Part shown: positions 1-6,444 of the stretch, one piece after another | Position numbering within the stretch: the first letter of the stretch is position 1 | Layout of the letters: the number at the start of each line of letters is the position of its first letter | NCBI GenBank assembly: GCA_045533195.1 | Contig: JAZSHI010000041.1 | Span: 1-20,036, forward strand | Direction: 5' to 3' | DNA length: 20,036 bases | Source of the DNA: SIG607 sp045533195 | Lineage (GTDB): Bacteria > Bacillota > Clostridia > Oscillospirales > Acutalibacteraceae | Made by a program: the position numbers and the translations under genes | The notes under the pieces: model-generated | Databases searched by the model: none | Seen by the model: the letters and a program-made list of their open reading frames with translations, nothing else | What the model was told of the DNA's origin: nothing

Positions 1-495
1 CAGTGACGTAAGAAGTCATCCGAATACGGTCTTCAGCTACGTTCTAAACAGAAGGCTCGTCGTTTCTACGGCGTTCAGGAAGGTCAATTCCGTCATTATT
101 TTGAAATTGCTGAGAGAAAACAGGGAATTACTGGTGAAAACCTCTTGAAGATTCTCGAAAGCCGTCTCGATAACGTTGTTTATAGAGTTGGTTTCGCTTC
201 TTCCAGAGCAGAAGCTCGTCAGCTTATCGGCCACGGTCACTTCGAGGTTAACGGAGCTAGAGTTGATATTGCTTCTTATCTCTTAAAAGCAGGTGATGTT
301 ATCGCTATCTGCGAAAAGAGTAAGGCTCTTGAAAAGATGAAGGGCGTAGTAGAAGCTAACGCTTCCAGACCTGCTCCCGCATGGATCGATGTTGATAAAG
401 ATAAGTGCGAAGCTAAGATTATTGCTCTTCCCGAGCGTGATCAGATCGATGCTCCTGTTGAGGAACAGCCCATCGTCGAATTCTACTCTAAGTAA
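1..495 (+). CDS. rpsD: 30S ribosomal protein S4 (5' end cut by the window)
   Basis: Primary 16S rRNA-binding protein that nucleates assembly of the 30S body and, in many bacteria, autoregulates its operon. The visible part reads RKKSSEYGLQLRSKQK, then the S4 core with RLDNVVYRVGF, the S4 RNA-binding fold (SRAEARQLIGHGHFEVNG) and the usual C-terminus IVEFYSK. About 164 of roughly 200 residues are visible; the N-terminal zinc-knuckle or loop part lies outside. A TTG at 145 could be taken as a start, but it falls in the middle of the S4 fold, and recognisable S4 sequence continues to the window edge. Oddity: the second visible codon (4-6) is TGA, where S4 proteins normally have a small residue before RKK. 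It may be a base error at a contig edge or a real nonsense change. rpoA follows after 83 nt, the usual clostridial order. Confidence 0.93.
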
Positions 496-504
496 TTAGT
501 TAAC

Positions 505-540
505 TTTGCAAATCGGATATTTTCCCGTATAATGTATCCG
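505..540 (+). promoter_or_regulatory. Possible internal promoter and dyad between rpsD and rpoA
   Basis: TATAAT at 528-533 has a weak -35 (TTTGCA, 505-510) 17 nt upstream. The -10 box lies inside an inverted repeat, CGGATA (514-519) and TATCCG (535-540). This could be an internal promoter for rpoA-rplQ, or an RNA stem in the operon transcript near the S4 gene. Base matches are what is seen; the function is inferred, with low certainty because the -35 is poor. Confidence 0.3.
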
Positions 541-578
541 ACTTTAAAAAATTTATTTACGGAGAATGGAGCTTTTAA

Positions 579-1529
579 ATGATAGAGATTGAAAAGCCCA
601 GAATAGAAACGCTTGAATTAACAGCCGACGGCACTTACGGAAAATTCGTTATGGAACCTCTTGAGAGAGGTTACGCAACAACACTCGGCAACAGTATGCG
701 CAGAGTTCTTCTCTCCACACTCCCCGGTGCTGCTGTAACTACCGTTAGAATTGACGGTGTAGTTCATGAATTTTCCACTCTTCCCGGTGTAAAGGAAGAA
801 ATTACCGAAATCATACTTAACATTAAAGGTCTTATTCCCAAGCTCCTTGGCGATGCTCCTAAGACCGTTTATGTTGAAGCTGAAGGTCCCTGTGTTGTAA
901 CAGGTGCTTCCATCAAGTGTGATTCTGAGGTCGAGATTTTAAATCCCGAACTGTACATTGCTACTCTCGATGAGGGTGCAAAGCTCAATATGGAAATGAC
1001 CATAGACAGCGGCAGAGGTTATGTACAGGCAGAACAGAACAAGCCGGCGCAATCCGTTATCGGAGTTATTCCCGTTGATTCTATTTTCACACCTGTACTT
1101 AAGGTGAACCCCATTGTTGACAATACCCGTGTTGGTAAGGTTACAGATATGGGCCGCCTTACTTTAGAGGTTTGGACTGACGGTTCAATAAAAGCTAATG
1201 AAGCTGTTTCTTTGTCTGCTAAGATCTTAATGGAACATTTTGAACTCTTCCTCAACCTTACCGAAGGTGTAAGTGAGACAGAGAGCATTATGGCAGAAAA
1301 GGGCGACAGTAACAATGAAAAGGTTCTTAATATGACTATTGAAGAACTTGATCTTTCTGTTCGTAGCTTTAACTGTTTAAAACGCGCAGGCATTAACACG
1401 GTTGAGGACCTTATCGAAAAATCTGAAGAAGATATGATGAAGGTTAGAAATCTTGGCCGTAAATCACTTGAAGAGGTTATTGCAAAGCTTAATTCCTTTG
1501 GTTATAGCCTTAAGAGTGACGACGAATAA
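579..1529 (+). CDS. rpoA: DNA-directed RNA polymerase subunit alpha
   Basis: Alpha subunit of RNA polymerase. The N-terminal domain dimerises and scaffolds beta and beta'; the C-terminal domain contacts UP elements and activators. At 316 residues it has the normal family length. The NTD (about 1-230) shows the conserved ERGYATTLGNSMRRVLLSTLPGAAV near residue 30 and a typical VHEFSTLPGVKEE. The CTD (about 245-310) has the helix-hairpin-helix signature LDLSVRSFNCLKRAGINTVEDL and RNLGRKSLEEV. The ATG at 579 follows a purine-rich GGAGAATGGAGC at 561-572. It sits between rpsD and rplQ as in other Bacillota alpha operons. No truncation or missing domain is seen. Confidence 0.99.
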   Translation: MIEIEKPRIETLELTADGTYGKFVMEPLERGYATTLGNSMRRVLLSTLPGAAVTTVRIDGVVHEFSTLPGVKEEITEIILNIKGLIPKLLGDAPKTVYVEAEGPCVVTGASIKCDSEVEILNPELYIATLDEGAKLNMEMTIDSGRGYVQAEQNKPAQSVIGVIPVDSIFTPVLKVNPIVDNTRVGKVTDMGRLTLEVWTDGSIKANEAVSLSAKILMEHFELFLNLTEGVSETESIMAEKGDSNNEKVLNMTIEELDLSVRSFNCLKRAGINTVEDLIEKSEEDMMKVRNLGRKSLEEVIAKLNSFGYSLKSDDE

Positions 1530-1548
1530 TTGTAAGGAGTGAATATCC

Positions 1549-1890
1549 ATGCCCGGTACAAGAAAACTCGGCAGAACCAGCGACCACAGAACTGCTATGC
1601 TCAGAGCAATGGTAACTTTCTTGCTTGAAAACGGCAAAATCGAAACTACCGTTACCCGCGCTAAAGAAGTTCGTGCAATGGCTGAAAAATATATTACACT
1701 CGCTAAAGATACCAGTTTACACAGCAAACGTCAGGCTTACGCTTTCATAACTAAGGGTGACGTTGTAAAGAAGCTTTACAACGAAATCGCTCCCCGTTAT
1801 GCTGACAGAAACGGCGGTTACTGCCGTATCACCAAGACCGGCCCCCGCCGCGGTGATGCTGCTGAAATGGCTATTATCGAGTTGATATAA
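1549..1890 (+). CDS. rplQ: 50S ribosomal protein L17
   Basis: Large-subunit protein L17, bound to 23S rRNA near the exit-tunnel side. At 113 residues it has the usual Bacillota length. It begins MPGTRKLGRTSDHRTAMLRAMVTFLLENGKIETTVTRAKEVR and ends with the typical GGYCRITKTGPRRGDAAEMAIIELI. The ATG is preceded by AAGGAGTG (1534-1541) at good spacing, 19 nt after the rpoA stop, so it is cotranscribed and probably translationally close to rpoA. It is the last gene of the ribosomal/alpha operon; a strong terminator follows at 1962-1996. Confidence 0.99.
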   Translation: MPGTRKLGRTSDHRTAMLRAMVTFLLENGKIETTVTRAKEVRAMAEKYITLAKDTSLHSKRQAYAFITKGDVVKKLYNEIAPRYADRNGGYCRITKTGPRRGDAAEMAIIELI

Positions 1891-1901
1891 TCGACTTCTT
1901 T

Positions 1902-1946
1902 GTCATCACGTTGTAAAGCAGATATTCTGTTTTGTAAAGTGACGAC
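1902..1946 (+). repeat. Nested inverted and direct repeats after rplQ
   Basis: Outer arms GTCATCAC (1902-1909) and GTGACGAC (1939-1946) pair with one mismatch. An inner dyad CAGA-TAT-TCTG lies at 1919-1929. Between the two stems, TTGTAAAG occurs twice (1911-1918 and 1932-1939). In the rplQ mRNA this could fold into a two-tier hairpin just before the terminator. Function unknown; it may be a 3' UTR structure or an mRNA-processing or stability element. Confidence 0.3.
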
Positions 1947-1961
1947 TAAGGCAAAACTTTT

Positions 1962-1996
1962 ACCCCTTTGCGAAAGCAAAGGGGTTTACTTTTTTT
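1962..1996 (+). terminator. Intrinsic terminator of the rpsD-rpoA-rplQ operon
   Basis: A perfect 10-bp stem, ACCCCTTTGC (1962-1971) with GCAAAGGGGT (1976-1985), is closed by a GAAA tetraloop and followed by a T-rich tract (TTACTTTTTTT, to 1996). It ends the ribosomal operon and separates it from the transporter operon. Confidence 0.93.
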
Positions 1997-2013
1997 GTTT
2001 CTTATGATACAAT
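1985..2013 (+). promoter_or_regulatory. Sigma-A-type promoter of the sulP-chrA-chrA operon
   Basis: The -35 TTTACT (1985-1990) and -10 TACAAT (2008-2013) are separated by 17 nt, and the -10 carries an extended TGn (TGATACAAT). Transcription would begin near 2020. The -35 lies in the end of the rplQ terminator, so the two signals overlap. A start near 2020 supports the sulP ATG at 2054 rather than the in-frame ATG at 2012. Confidence 0.65.
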
Positions 2014-2053
2014 GTTGATGTTTTATGATTTCAATTTCCTAAGGGGTAAACAG

Positions 2054-3343
2054 ATGAAGAATTTTTATTTAAAACCGAAGTTCTTTGAAACGATTAAGGG
2101 CTATAGCGGCGCACAGTTTGCAAAAGATTTAACATCCGGTATTATTGTTGCTATTATCGCTTTGCCGCTTTCTATCGCACTTGCTCTTGCAAGCGGAGTA
2201 GAACCGGCTCAGGGTATTTATACTGCAATTGCGGCGGGATTTTTTGTAGCGCTCTTGGGCGGTAGCCGTGTTCAGATTGCAGGACCGACGGCAGCCTTTG
2301 CAACCATTGTTGCAGGTGTTGTGGCAGAGCAGGGAATGGACGGCCTTTTTATCGCAACCGTTATGGCGGGTATTATACTTATTTTAATGGGTATATTAAA
2401 GCTGGGCAGTCTTATACGTTTTATTCCTAAAACTATAACCGTTGGTTTTACGGGCGGTATCGCCGTGACCATACTTTTAGGTCAGGTAAAGGACTTTTTC
2501 GGTATAACCTACGCTGAGGGAGTAAAGCCCATTGAAACCATAGAAAAAATTGAAGCAAATATTCATCACCTTTCTTCATTTAAGTGGGAAACGCTTGTTA
2601 TCGGTATTATAAGCCTTATCTGTCTTATAGTTTATCCTAAACTTGAAAAGAAAATTCCGCCGTCTCTTATTGCGGTTATTGTGGGAGCCTTGCTTGTAGG
2701 TCTTGTTCCGCTTTTTTCACGAAACGTTTCTACTATAGGTGACCTTTACGATATTCCCAAAGGTCTTCCTAAGGTTGATTTTGGCGGTATGCAGTTAACT
2801 AATGAAAAAATCATTGCAGTTATTCCTAATGCATTTACTATTGCGCTTCTTGCAGGGGTTGAATCCCTTCTTTCCTGCGTGGTTGCCGACGGTATGGTAA
2901 ATGATAAACATAATTCCAATGCAGAACTAATCGGTCAGGGTGTAGCTAATATTGCATCGGTTCTTTTTGGCGGTATTCCTGCTACGGGAGCTATTGCAAG
3001 AACTGCCGCCAATATTAAAAACGGCGGAAGAACCCCCGTTGCCGCAATGGTACATTCCGTCCTGCTTCTTTTGGTGCTTTTGGTACTTATGCCATATGCA
3101 AAGCTTATTCCAATGCCTGTAATTGCCGCAATATTGTTTATTGTGTCTTATAATATGAGTGAATGGCGTCATTTTGTTGCTATATATAAAACCAAGCGTA
3201 TTGACGATATTTTGGTGCTCACCGTCACCTTTGTCCTTACAGTAGTGTTTGACCTTGTGGTTGCAATTGTAGTGGGTATGGTTCTTTATGCCATTACCTT
3301 GCTTATCAGAAAAATATTTATTAAAGAGGGTGTCAAAAATTAA
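2054..3343 (+). CDS. SulP family inorganic anion transporter lacking the STAS domain
   Basis: Inner-membrane anion permease of the SLC26/SulP family; members carry sulfate, bicarbonate or other small anions, and the substrate here cannot be read from sequence. The 429 residues are almost all hydrophobic helices, with the family's early motif ALPLSIALALASGVEPAQGIYTAIAAGF and the core GSRVQIAGPTAAFATIVAGVV; later segments include FGGIPATGAIARTAANIKNGGRTPVAAMVHS. Most SulP proteins are about 550 residues and end in a cytoplasmic STAS domain. This one stops right after the last helix (IRKIFIKEGVKN), and the next gene overlaps its end, so no STAS remnant is present. The ATG at 2054 is chosen because AAGGGG (2041-2046) lies 7 nt upstream; an in-frame ATG at 2012 falls in the promoter's -10 box. 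First gene of a three-gene operon. Confidence 0.9.
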   Translation: MKNFYLKPKFFETIKGYSGAQFAKDLTSGIIVAIIALPLSIALALASGVEPAQGIYTAIAAGFFVALLGGSRVQIAGPTAAFATIVAGVVAEQGMDGLFIATVMAGIILILMGILKLGSLIRFIPKTITVGFTGGIAVTILLGQVKDFFGITYAEGVKPIETIEKIEANIHHLSSFKWETLVIGIISLICLIVYPKLEKKIPPSLIAVIVGALLVGLVPLFSRNVSTIGDLYDIPKGLPKVDFGGMQLTNEKIIAVIPNAFTIALLAGVESLLSCVVADGMVNDKHNSNAELIGQGVANIASVLFGGIPATGAIARTAANIKNGGRTPVAAMVHSVLLLLVLLVLMPYAKLIPMPVIAAILFIVSYNMSEWRHFVAIYKTKRIDDILVLTVTFVLTVVFDLVVAIVVGMVLYAITLLIRKIFIKEGVKN

Positions 3344-3902
3344 AGGGAAATTTAAAAAGGCACTTCAGCTTTTTATTGTATTTTTTAAAATAGGCGCCTT
3401 TACTTTCGGCGGCGGTTATGCAATGATACCTCTTATTCAGCGAGAGGTGGCAGAAAACAGAGAATGGATAACCGATGATGATATTCTGGAAATTATTGCT
3501 ATTGCAGAATCTACACCGGGTCCTATAGCAATTAATTCTGCTACATTCGTAGGTTACAGAGTGTGCGGTTTCTGGGGAAGCTTCTTTGCAACCTTGGGCG
3601 TTGTATTGCCTTCCTTTATCATAATACTTGCTATCTCGGCCATTCTTAATCAGTTTGGTGATTTAAAGCCTGTTCAGTATGCCTTCAACGGAATCAGAGC
3701 AGGTGTGTTGGCGCTTTTATTTAAAGCGCTTTGGACTATGTATAAAAAATGTCCTAAGGGAATAGTTTCTTATATCGTTATGGCAGGTTCTTTCCTGCTT
3801 ACCGCTATTTTAGATGTGCCTGTACTTTATGTGCTTATAGGCTGTGCAGTTTTCGGACTTGTAACTTCTCTTATAACAGATAGGAGGAGTAAAAACAAAT
3901 GA
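3330..3902 (+). CDS. chrA: Chromate transporter family protein, short-chain ChrA, first half
   Basis: CHR-family membrane protein (PF02417 type). Full-length ChrA has two homologous halves and extrudes chromate; here the halves are separate genes. Shows the family motifs FKIGAFTFGGGYAMIPLIQREV near the N-terminus and ESTPGPIAINSATFVGYRV, then ATLGVVLPSFIIILAI and further hydrophobic helices. About 190 residues, normal for a short-chain CHR protein. The start is uncertain: GTG at 3330 puts it 14 nt inside the end of sulP, but its purine-rich AAAGAGG sits directly adjacent; an upstream in-frame ATG at 3288 would overlap sulP by 56 nt. Its TGA overlaps the ATG of the second half (ATGA), so the two are translationally coupled. 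Real substrate unproven; annotation as chromate exporter is by family only. Confidence 0.88.
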   Translation: MSKIKGKFKKALQLFIVFFKIGAFTFGGGYAMIPLIQREVAENREWITDDDILEIIAIAESTPGPIAINSATFVGYRVCGFWGSFFATLGVVLPSFIIILAISAILNQFGDLKPVQYAFNGIRAGVLALLFKALWTMYKKCPKGIVSYIVMAGSFLLTAILDVPVLYVLIGCAVFGLVTSLITDRRSKNK

Positions 3903-4465
3903 TATATCTTGAACTGTTTTTAACCTTTTTTAAAATAGGACTTTTTACCTTTGGCGGCGGTTATGCTATGCTTCCTTTAATAGAGGAGGAAATCACCAAT
4001 AAAGGCTGGATGGCTATGGAGCAGCTTGTAAACTTCATAGCGGTAAGTGAGTCCACCCCCGGCCCCTTTGCTATAAATATTGCAACCTACGTAGGCAGTC
4101 AGGTAGCAGATATCGGAATACTGGGTTCTGCCTGTGCAACCTTGGGCGTTGTTTTGCCGTCCTTTATTATAATTTTAATTGTTGCTAAAATTTATGATAA
4201 ATTCAAAAACAGTAAAACCGTTAAGGGCGTTATGACAGGACTAAAGCCTGCTGTTGTAGGACTTATTGCTAATGCTATAATCTCAATTGCCATAAGCGTA
4301 ATTTTCCCCGAAAGCGTTTCTCTTGCGGTATTTAAAACTGCACAGACCTACGTGAGCATTGGCATTTGCGCTGTAGCAACAGTACTGGCCTTTAAAAAGG
4401 TGCATCCCATAATAATTATTCTTCTTTCTGCCGCGGCAGGAATAGTTAGTGGATACCTGTTATAA
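3899..4465 (+). CDS. chrA: Chromate transporter family protein, short-chain ChrA, second half
   Basis: Partner of the preceding half-protein. At 188 residues it has the same layout: FKIGLFTFGGGYAMLPLIEEEI near the N-terminus, ESTPGPFAINIATYVGSQV, ATLGVVLPSFIIIL, then hydrophobic helices to the end. In characterised short-chain pairs the two proteins have opposite membrane orientation and are both needed; that is family knowledge, not shown here. The ATG at 3899 shares ATGA with the upstream stop, and AGGAGG (3882-3887) lies 11 nt before it. It ends in TAA at the base of the bidirectional terminator. Last gene of the sulP-chrA-chrA operon. Confidence 0.92.
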   Translation: MIYLELFLTFFKIGLFTFGGGYAMLPLIEEEITNKGWMAMEQLVNFIAVSESTPGPFAINIATYVGSQVADIGILGSACATLGVVLPSFIIILIVAKIYDKFKNSKTVKGVMTGLKPAVVGLIANAIISIAISVIFPESVSLAVFKTAQTYVSIGICAVATVLAFKKVHPIIIILLSAAAGIVSGYLL

Positions 4466-4499
4466 AAAATACTGTCATCGAAGGATGACAGTATTTTTT
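4464..4499. terminator. Bidirectional intrinsic terminator between chrA and the XRE gene
   Basis: A 16-bp perfect stem: arms 4464-4479 and 4484-4499, core TACTGTCATC with GATGACAGTA, GAAG loop, flanked by A6 on one side and T6 on the other. Because both strands end in a T-run it can stop the plus-strand chrA transcript and the minus-strand XRE transcript (convergent genes). Confidence 0.93.
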
Positions 4500-4500
4500 A

Positions 4501-4528
4501 GGGATTAGGGATTAGGGAAAATGGAGTA
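4501..4528. repeat. Degenerate GGGATTA heptamer repeats
   Basis: GGGATTA occurs twice in tandem (4501-4507, 4508-4514), followed by decaying copies GGGAAAA (4515-4521) and TGGAGTA (4522-4528). It lies between two convergent genes, right after the terminator. It may be the edge of a dispersed intergenic repeat family; one copy cannot show this. Confidence 0.4.
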
Positions 4529-4578
4529 GGGCTTTGCCGTATTTGCATAATCACAGATTTTTTTGAAAATTATAAACC

Positions 4579-4821
4579 TTAGTTGTTTAGTAATTCGTCG
4601 TAGGAAACTTTAAAAATTTTTGAAAAAGCGATAATTTCTATGTCGGTAACAAAACGCTTTCCACATTCAATACGCTGAATGGCATTTTTGTCGATATCAA
4701 TTCCTACTAACTGCATTCTGTCGGCAAGTTCTCTTTGTGAAATTTTTAAAGTAGTGCGAAGTCTTGAGATATTTTTACCACAAATATTGTTTAGGCCATC
4801 ATCACTTTTGTTGATAAACAT
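4579..4821 (-). CDS. XRE-family helix-turn-helix transcriptional regulator
   Basis: Small DNA-binding regulator (about 80 residues) made almost only of one Cro/CI-type HTH: NISRLRTTLKISQRELADRMQLVGIDIDKNAIQRIECGKRFVTDIEIIAFSKIFKVSYDELL. The Q-R-E-L-A and A-I-Q-R-I-E-C-G-K segments are the usual HTH and recognition-helix landmarks. No sensor or effector domain is seen. Three in-frame ATGs exist (4842, 4830, 4821); 4821 is preferred because AGGAG at 4833-4837 is 11 nt upstream, whereas it is only 2 nt from the ATG at 4830, and the ATG at 4842 lies inside a likely operator. It is transcribed divergently from the LRR/dockerin gene, with two related dyads between them, so it probably regulates itself and that neighbour. 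Confidence 0.87.
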   Translation of the reverse strand: MFINKSDDGLNNICGKNISRLRTTLKISQRELADRMQLVGIDIDKNAIQRIECGKRFVTDIEIIAFSKIFKVSYDELLNN

Positions 4822-4836
4822 ATAATTCATCACTCC

Positions 4837-4855
4837 TGACATTTAGTGCTTGTCA
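4837..4855. promoter_or_regulatory. Candidate operator 1 of the XRE regulator
   Basis: TGACATTTAGTGCTTGTCA: outer arms TGACA and TGTCA are a perfect inverted repeat. It matches the 19-bp dyad at 4888-4906 at 14 of 19 positions in the same register. It overlaps the -35 of the plus-strand LRR promoter and the start region of the regulator's own transcript. Regulation is inferred. Confidence 0.5.
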
Positions 4856-4878
4856 ACAGTTAAATTATATGCTATAAT
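4850..4878 (+). promoter_or_regulatory. Sigma-A-type promoter of the LRR/dockerin gene
   Basis: -35 TTGTCA (4850-4855), 17-nt spacer, -10 TATAAT (4873-4878). Predicted start near 4885, about 40 nt before the ATG. Both flanks are covered by the two operator-like dyads. Confidence 0.75.
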
Positions 4879-4892
4879 GGATAAAAATGACA
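4864..4892 (-). promoter_or_regulatory. Possible promoter of the XRE regulator
   Basis: On the minus strand a TATAAT -10 (plus-strand ATTATA, 4864-4869) lies about 40 nt before the chosen start. The -35 about 17 nt upstream (TGTCAT) is weak and lies within candidate operator 2. The -10 is clear; the -35 is not. Confidence 0.4.
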
Positions 4893-4906
4893 TTCACTGA
4901 ATGTTA
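4888..4906. promoter_or_regulatory. Candidate operator 2 of the XRE regulator
   Basis: TGACATTCACTGAATGTTA contains the perfect palindrome ACATTCA-C-TGAATGT (4890-4904). It lies directly after the predicted start of the LRR transcript, where a bound repressor would block initiation. Its centre (4897) is 51 bp from that of the related dyad (4846), close to five helical turns, allowing same-face binding. Confidence 0.55.
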
Positions 4907-4924
4907 AATTGAAGGAGAAATAAT

Positions 4925-6385
4925 ATGAAAAGACAAACATTGATAAATTTGTTGTTGGCTTTAGCTTTTTTTGTTTTAGGAACAATAATGCCTGATTTTT
5001 CTGTTTACGGAGAACTTGCTGAATATGTTAAAGGTGATATGAATGATGATTCAATAGTGGATGCTGTGGATCTCGCTTTGCTTAAACTGAAATTAGCAGG
5101 GCTTTCAAACGAAACAGAAACTGAGGTTAAAGTATTGGACAGCGGTAAATGCGGTGAAAATCTTATATGGACATTATATGATGACGGACTTTTGAAAATA
5201 AGTGGAACAGGTAGAATGTATGACTATGTTAAGTATATGGAAGCATCACCGTGGTATAAGTACAGAAACGAGCCGTATATAAGTGAAGACGGGAAAACTA
5301 TTTTAAATTCTGATGGTACTAAATATCTTTCTACAACCGATTATTATAAAGATAATCCCAATGGCTATAAAATCAAGAATATTATAATAGATGAAGGTGT
5401 AACATATATTGGAGACTGGGCTTTTTATCGTGTTTGTGTGGATGAGCTTACTATTCCTGAAGGGGTAGAAGAAACGGGTATTTTCTGTATCCGTTATTCT
5501 CCAACTATCAAAAAAATAAATTTACCTGATTCTCTTAAGGTTCTTGACGATTTTGCGATATCCAGAAACTACGAACTTGAAACCATCAATTTTGGCACTG
5601 GTCTCGAAAAAATCGGTACTGCCGGTTTACAATCCAACACCTCTTTAAAGAACGTAATCTTCCCGGCTTCATTAACACAGATTAACACTCAATTAAGCCC
5701 CGCTTACACTAACGCAGACATTAACTATGATGCTGTCGGCTTGCTTGAAGGTTGTACCTCTTTAAAAACAGTTTCTCTTGGAAATGTAAAAGCTATTCCT
5801 CAAAGAACTTTCTCAGGAGCAGCAATAGAAAATGTTGTTATTCCCAATACAGTAGAATATATTGGAGAATATGCTTTCTATAAATGTGGTCAACTTAAAA
5901 CGGTTTCCTTTGAACAAAATTCTCAGTGTACTCTTATCGATTCTTATGCTTTTATGAATTGTTCGATGTTACATAGTATAACCGGCGGAACCGCTATCGA
6001 AACGATAGAGGGAGGAGCATTTAATGGCACAGTTCTTACCGATTTCGAATTTAGTAATTCCAATAAAACTTTTGCTCAAAATTTGTTTTACGGAAGAGAT
6101 CTAAAGGTCATTTCTATTGGAACAGGAATGACTACGGTTCCAGCGTATTGTTTCCAAAACTGTGACCAAGCGGAAACTATTTACCTCTCTAAAAATGTAG
6201 CAGAAATTGGCTCAGCTGCATTTAACGGCTCCTCTGCTCTTAAAGAAGTATATTACGATGGTACGTTAGATGATTGGAATAATATAAACATGGCTGCCAA
6301 TGCTTGGGGTGGCTCCACTCCTGCAAAAAATGTTACAGTTCATTTTTTAAATGGCACCACTGAAATTTTGTATTCAATAAGATAA
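4925..6385 (+). CDS. Secreted BspA-type leucine-rich-repeat protein with a half-dockerin
   Basis: Probable surface or secreted protein of 486 residues. Signal peptide 1 to about 29 (KR, then a hydrophobic core LINLLLALAFFVLGTIM). Residues 37-59 are one dockerin-type loop-helix: D38, N40, D42, D46 and D49 fit an EF-hand-like calcium loop, then LALLKLKLAG. Dockerins normally carry two such repeats; here only one is present. Next comes a CGENLIWTLYDDGLLKISGTGRMYDY block often preceding such repeats in Clostridia, then LRR_5/BspA-like repeats from about residue 155 (IKNIIIDEGVTYIGDWAFYR; VIPNTVEYIGEYAFYKCGQLKTVSF; LSKNVAEIGSAAFNGSSALKEVYYDGTLDDW). ATG at 4925 has GAAGGAGAAA just upstream. Monocistronic with its own promoter and terminator; probably controlled by the divergent XRE protein. 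Binding partner unknown; no cohesin gene is visible nearby. Confidence 0.88.
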   Translation: MKRQTLINLLLALAFFVLGTIMPDFSVYGELAEYVKGDMNDDSIVDAVDLALLKLKLAGLSNETETEVKVLDSGKCGENLIWTLYDDGLLKISGTGRMYDYVKYMEASPWYKYRNEPYISEDGKTILNSDGTKYLSTTDYYKDNPNGYKIKNIIIDEGVTYIGDWAFYRVCVDELTIPEGVEETGIFCIRYSPTIKKINLPDSLKVLDDFAISRNYELETINFGTGLEKIGTAGLQSNTSLKNVIFPASLTQINTQLSPAYTNADINYDAVGLLEGCTSLKTVSLGNVKAIPQRTFSGAAIENVVIPNTVEYIGEYAFYKCGQLKTVSFEQNSQCTLIDSYAFMNCSMLHSITGGTAIETIEGGAFNGTVLTDFEFSNSNKTFAQNLFYGRDLKVISIGTGMTTVPAYCFQNCDQAETIYLSKNVAEIGSAAFNGSSALKEVYYDGTLDDWNNINMAANAWGGSTPAKNVTVHFLNGTTEILYSIR

Positions 6386-6444
6386 TTTCATAATAAACAA
6401 TTACATTGTATAACATGAAAAGATTAGAGAGTTAACTTAAATTT

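Noticed and set aside
1..9. Alternative genetic code with TGA read as an amino acid
   Set aside because: TGA ends the first chrA half, the kinase and the first phosphatase at the expected places, and no other gene has an internal TGA.
2012..2053. Upstream ATG at 2012 as the sulP start
   Set aside because: It lies in the -10 box of the predicted promoter and has no ribosome binding site; the ATG at 2054 has AAGGGG at good spacing.
4501..4528. CRISPR or telomere-type repeat array
   Set aside because: Only two exact heptamers and no spacers; far too short for either.
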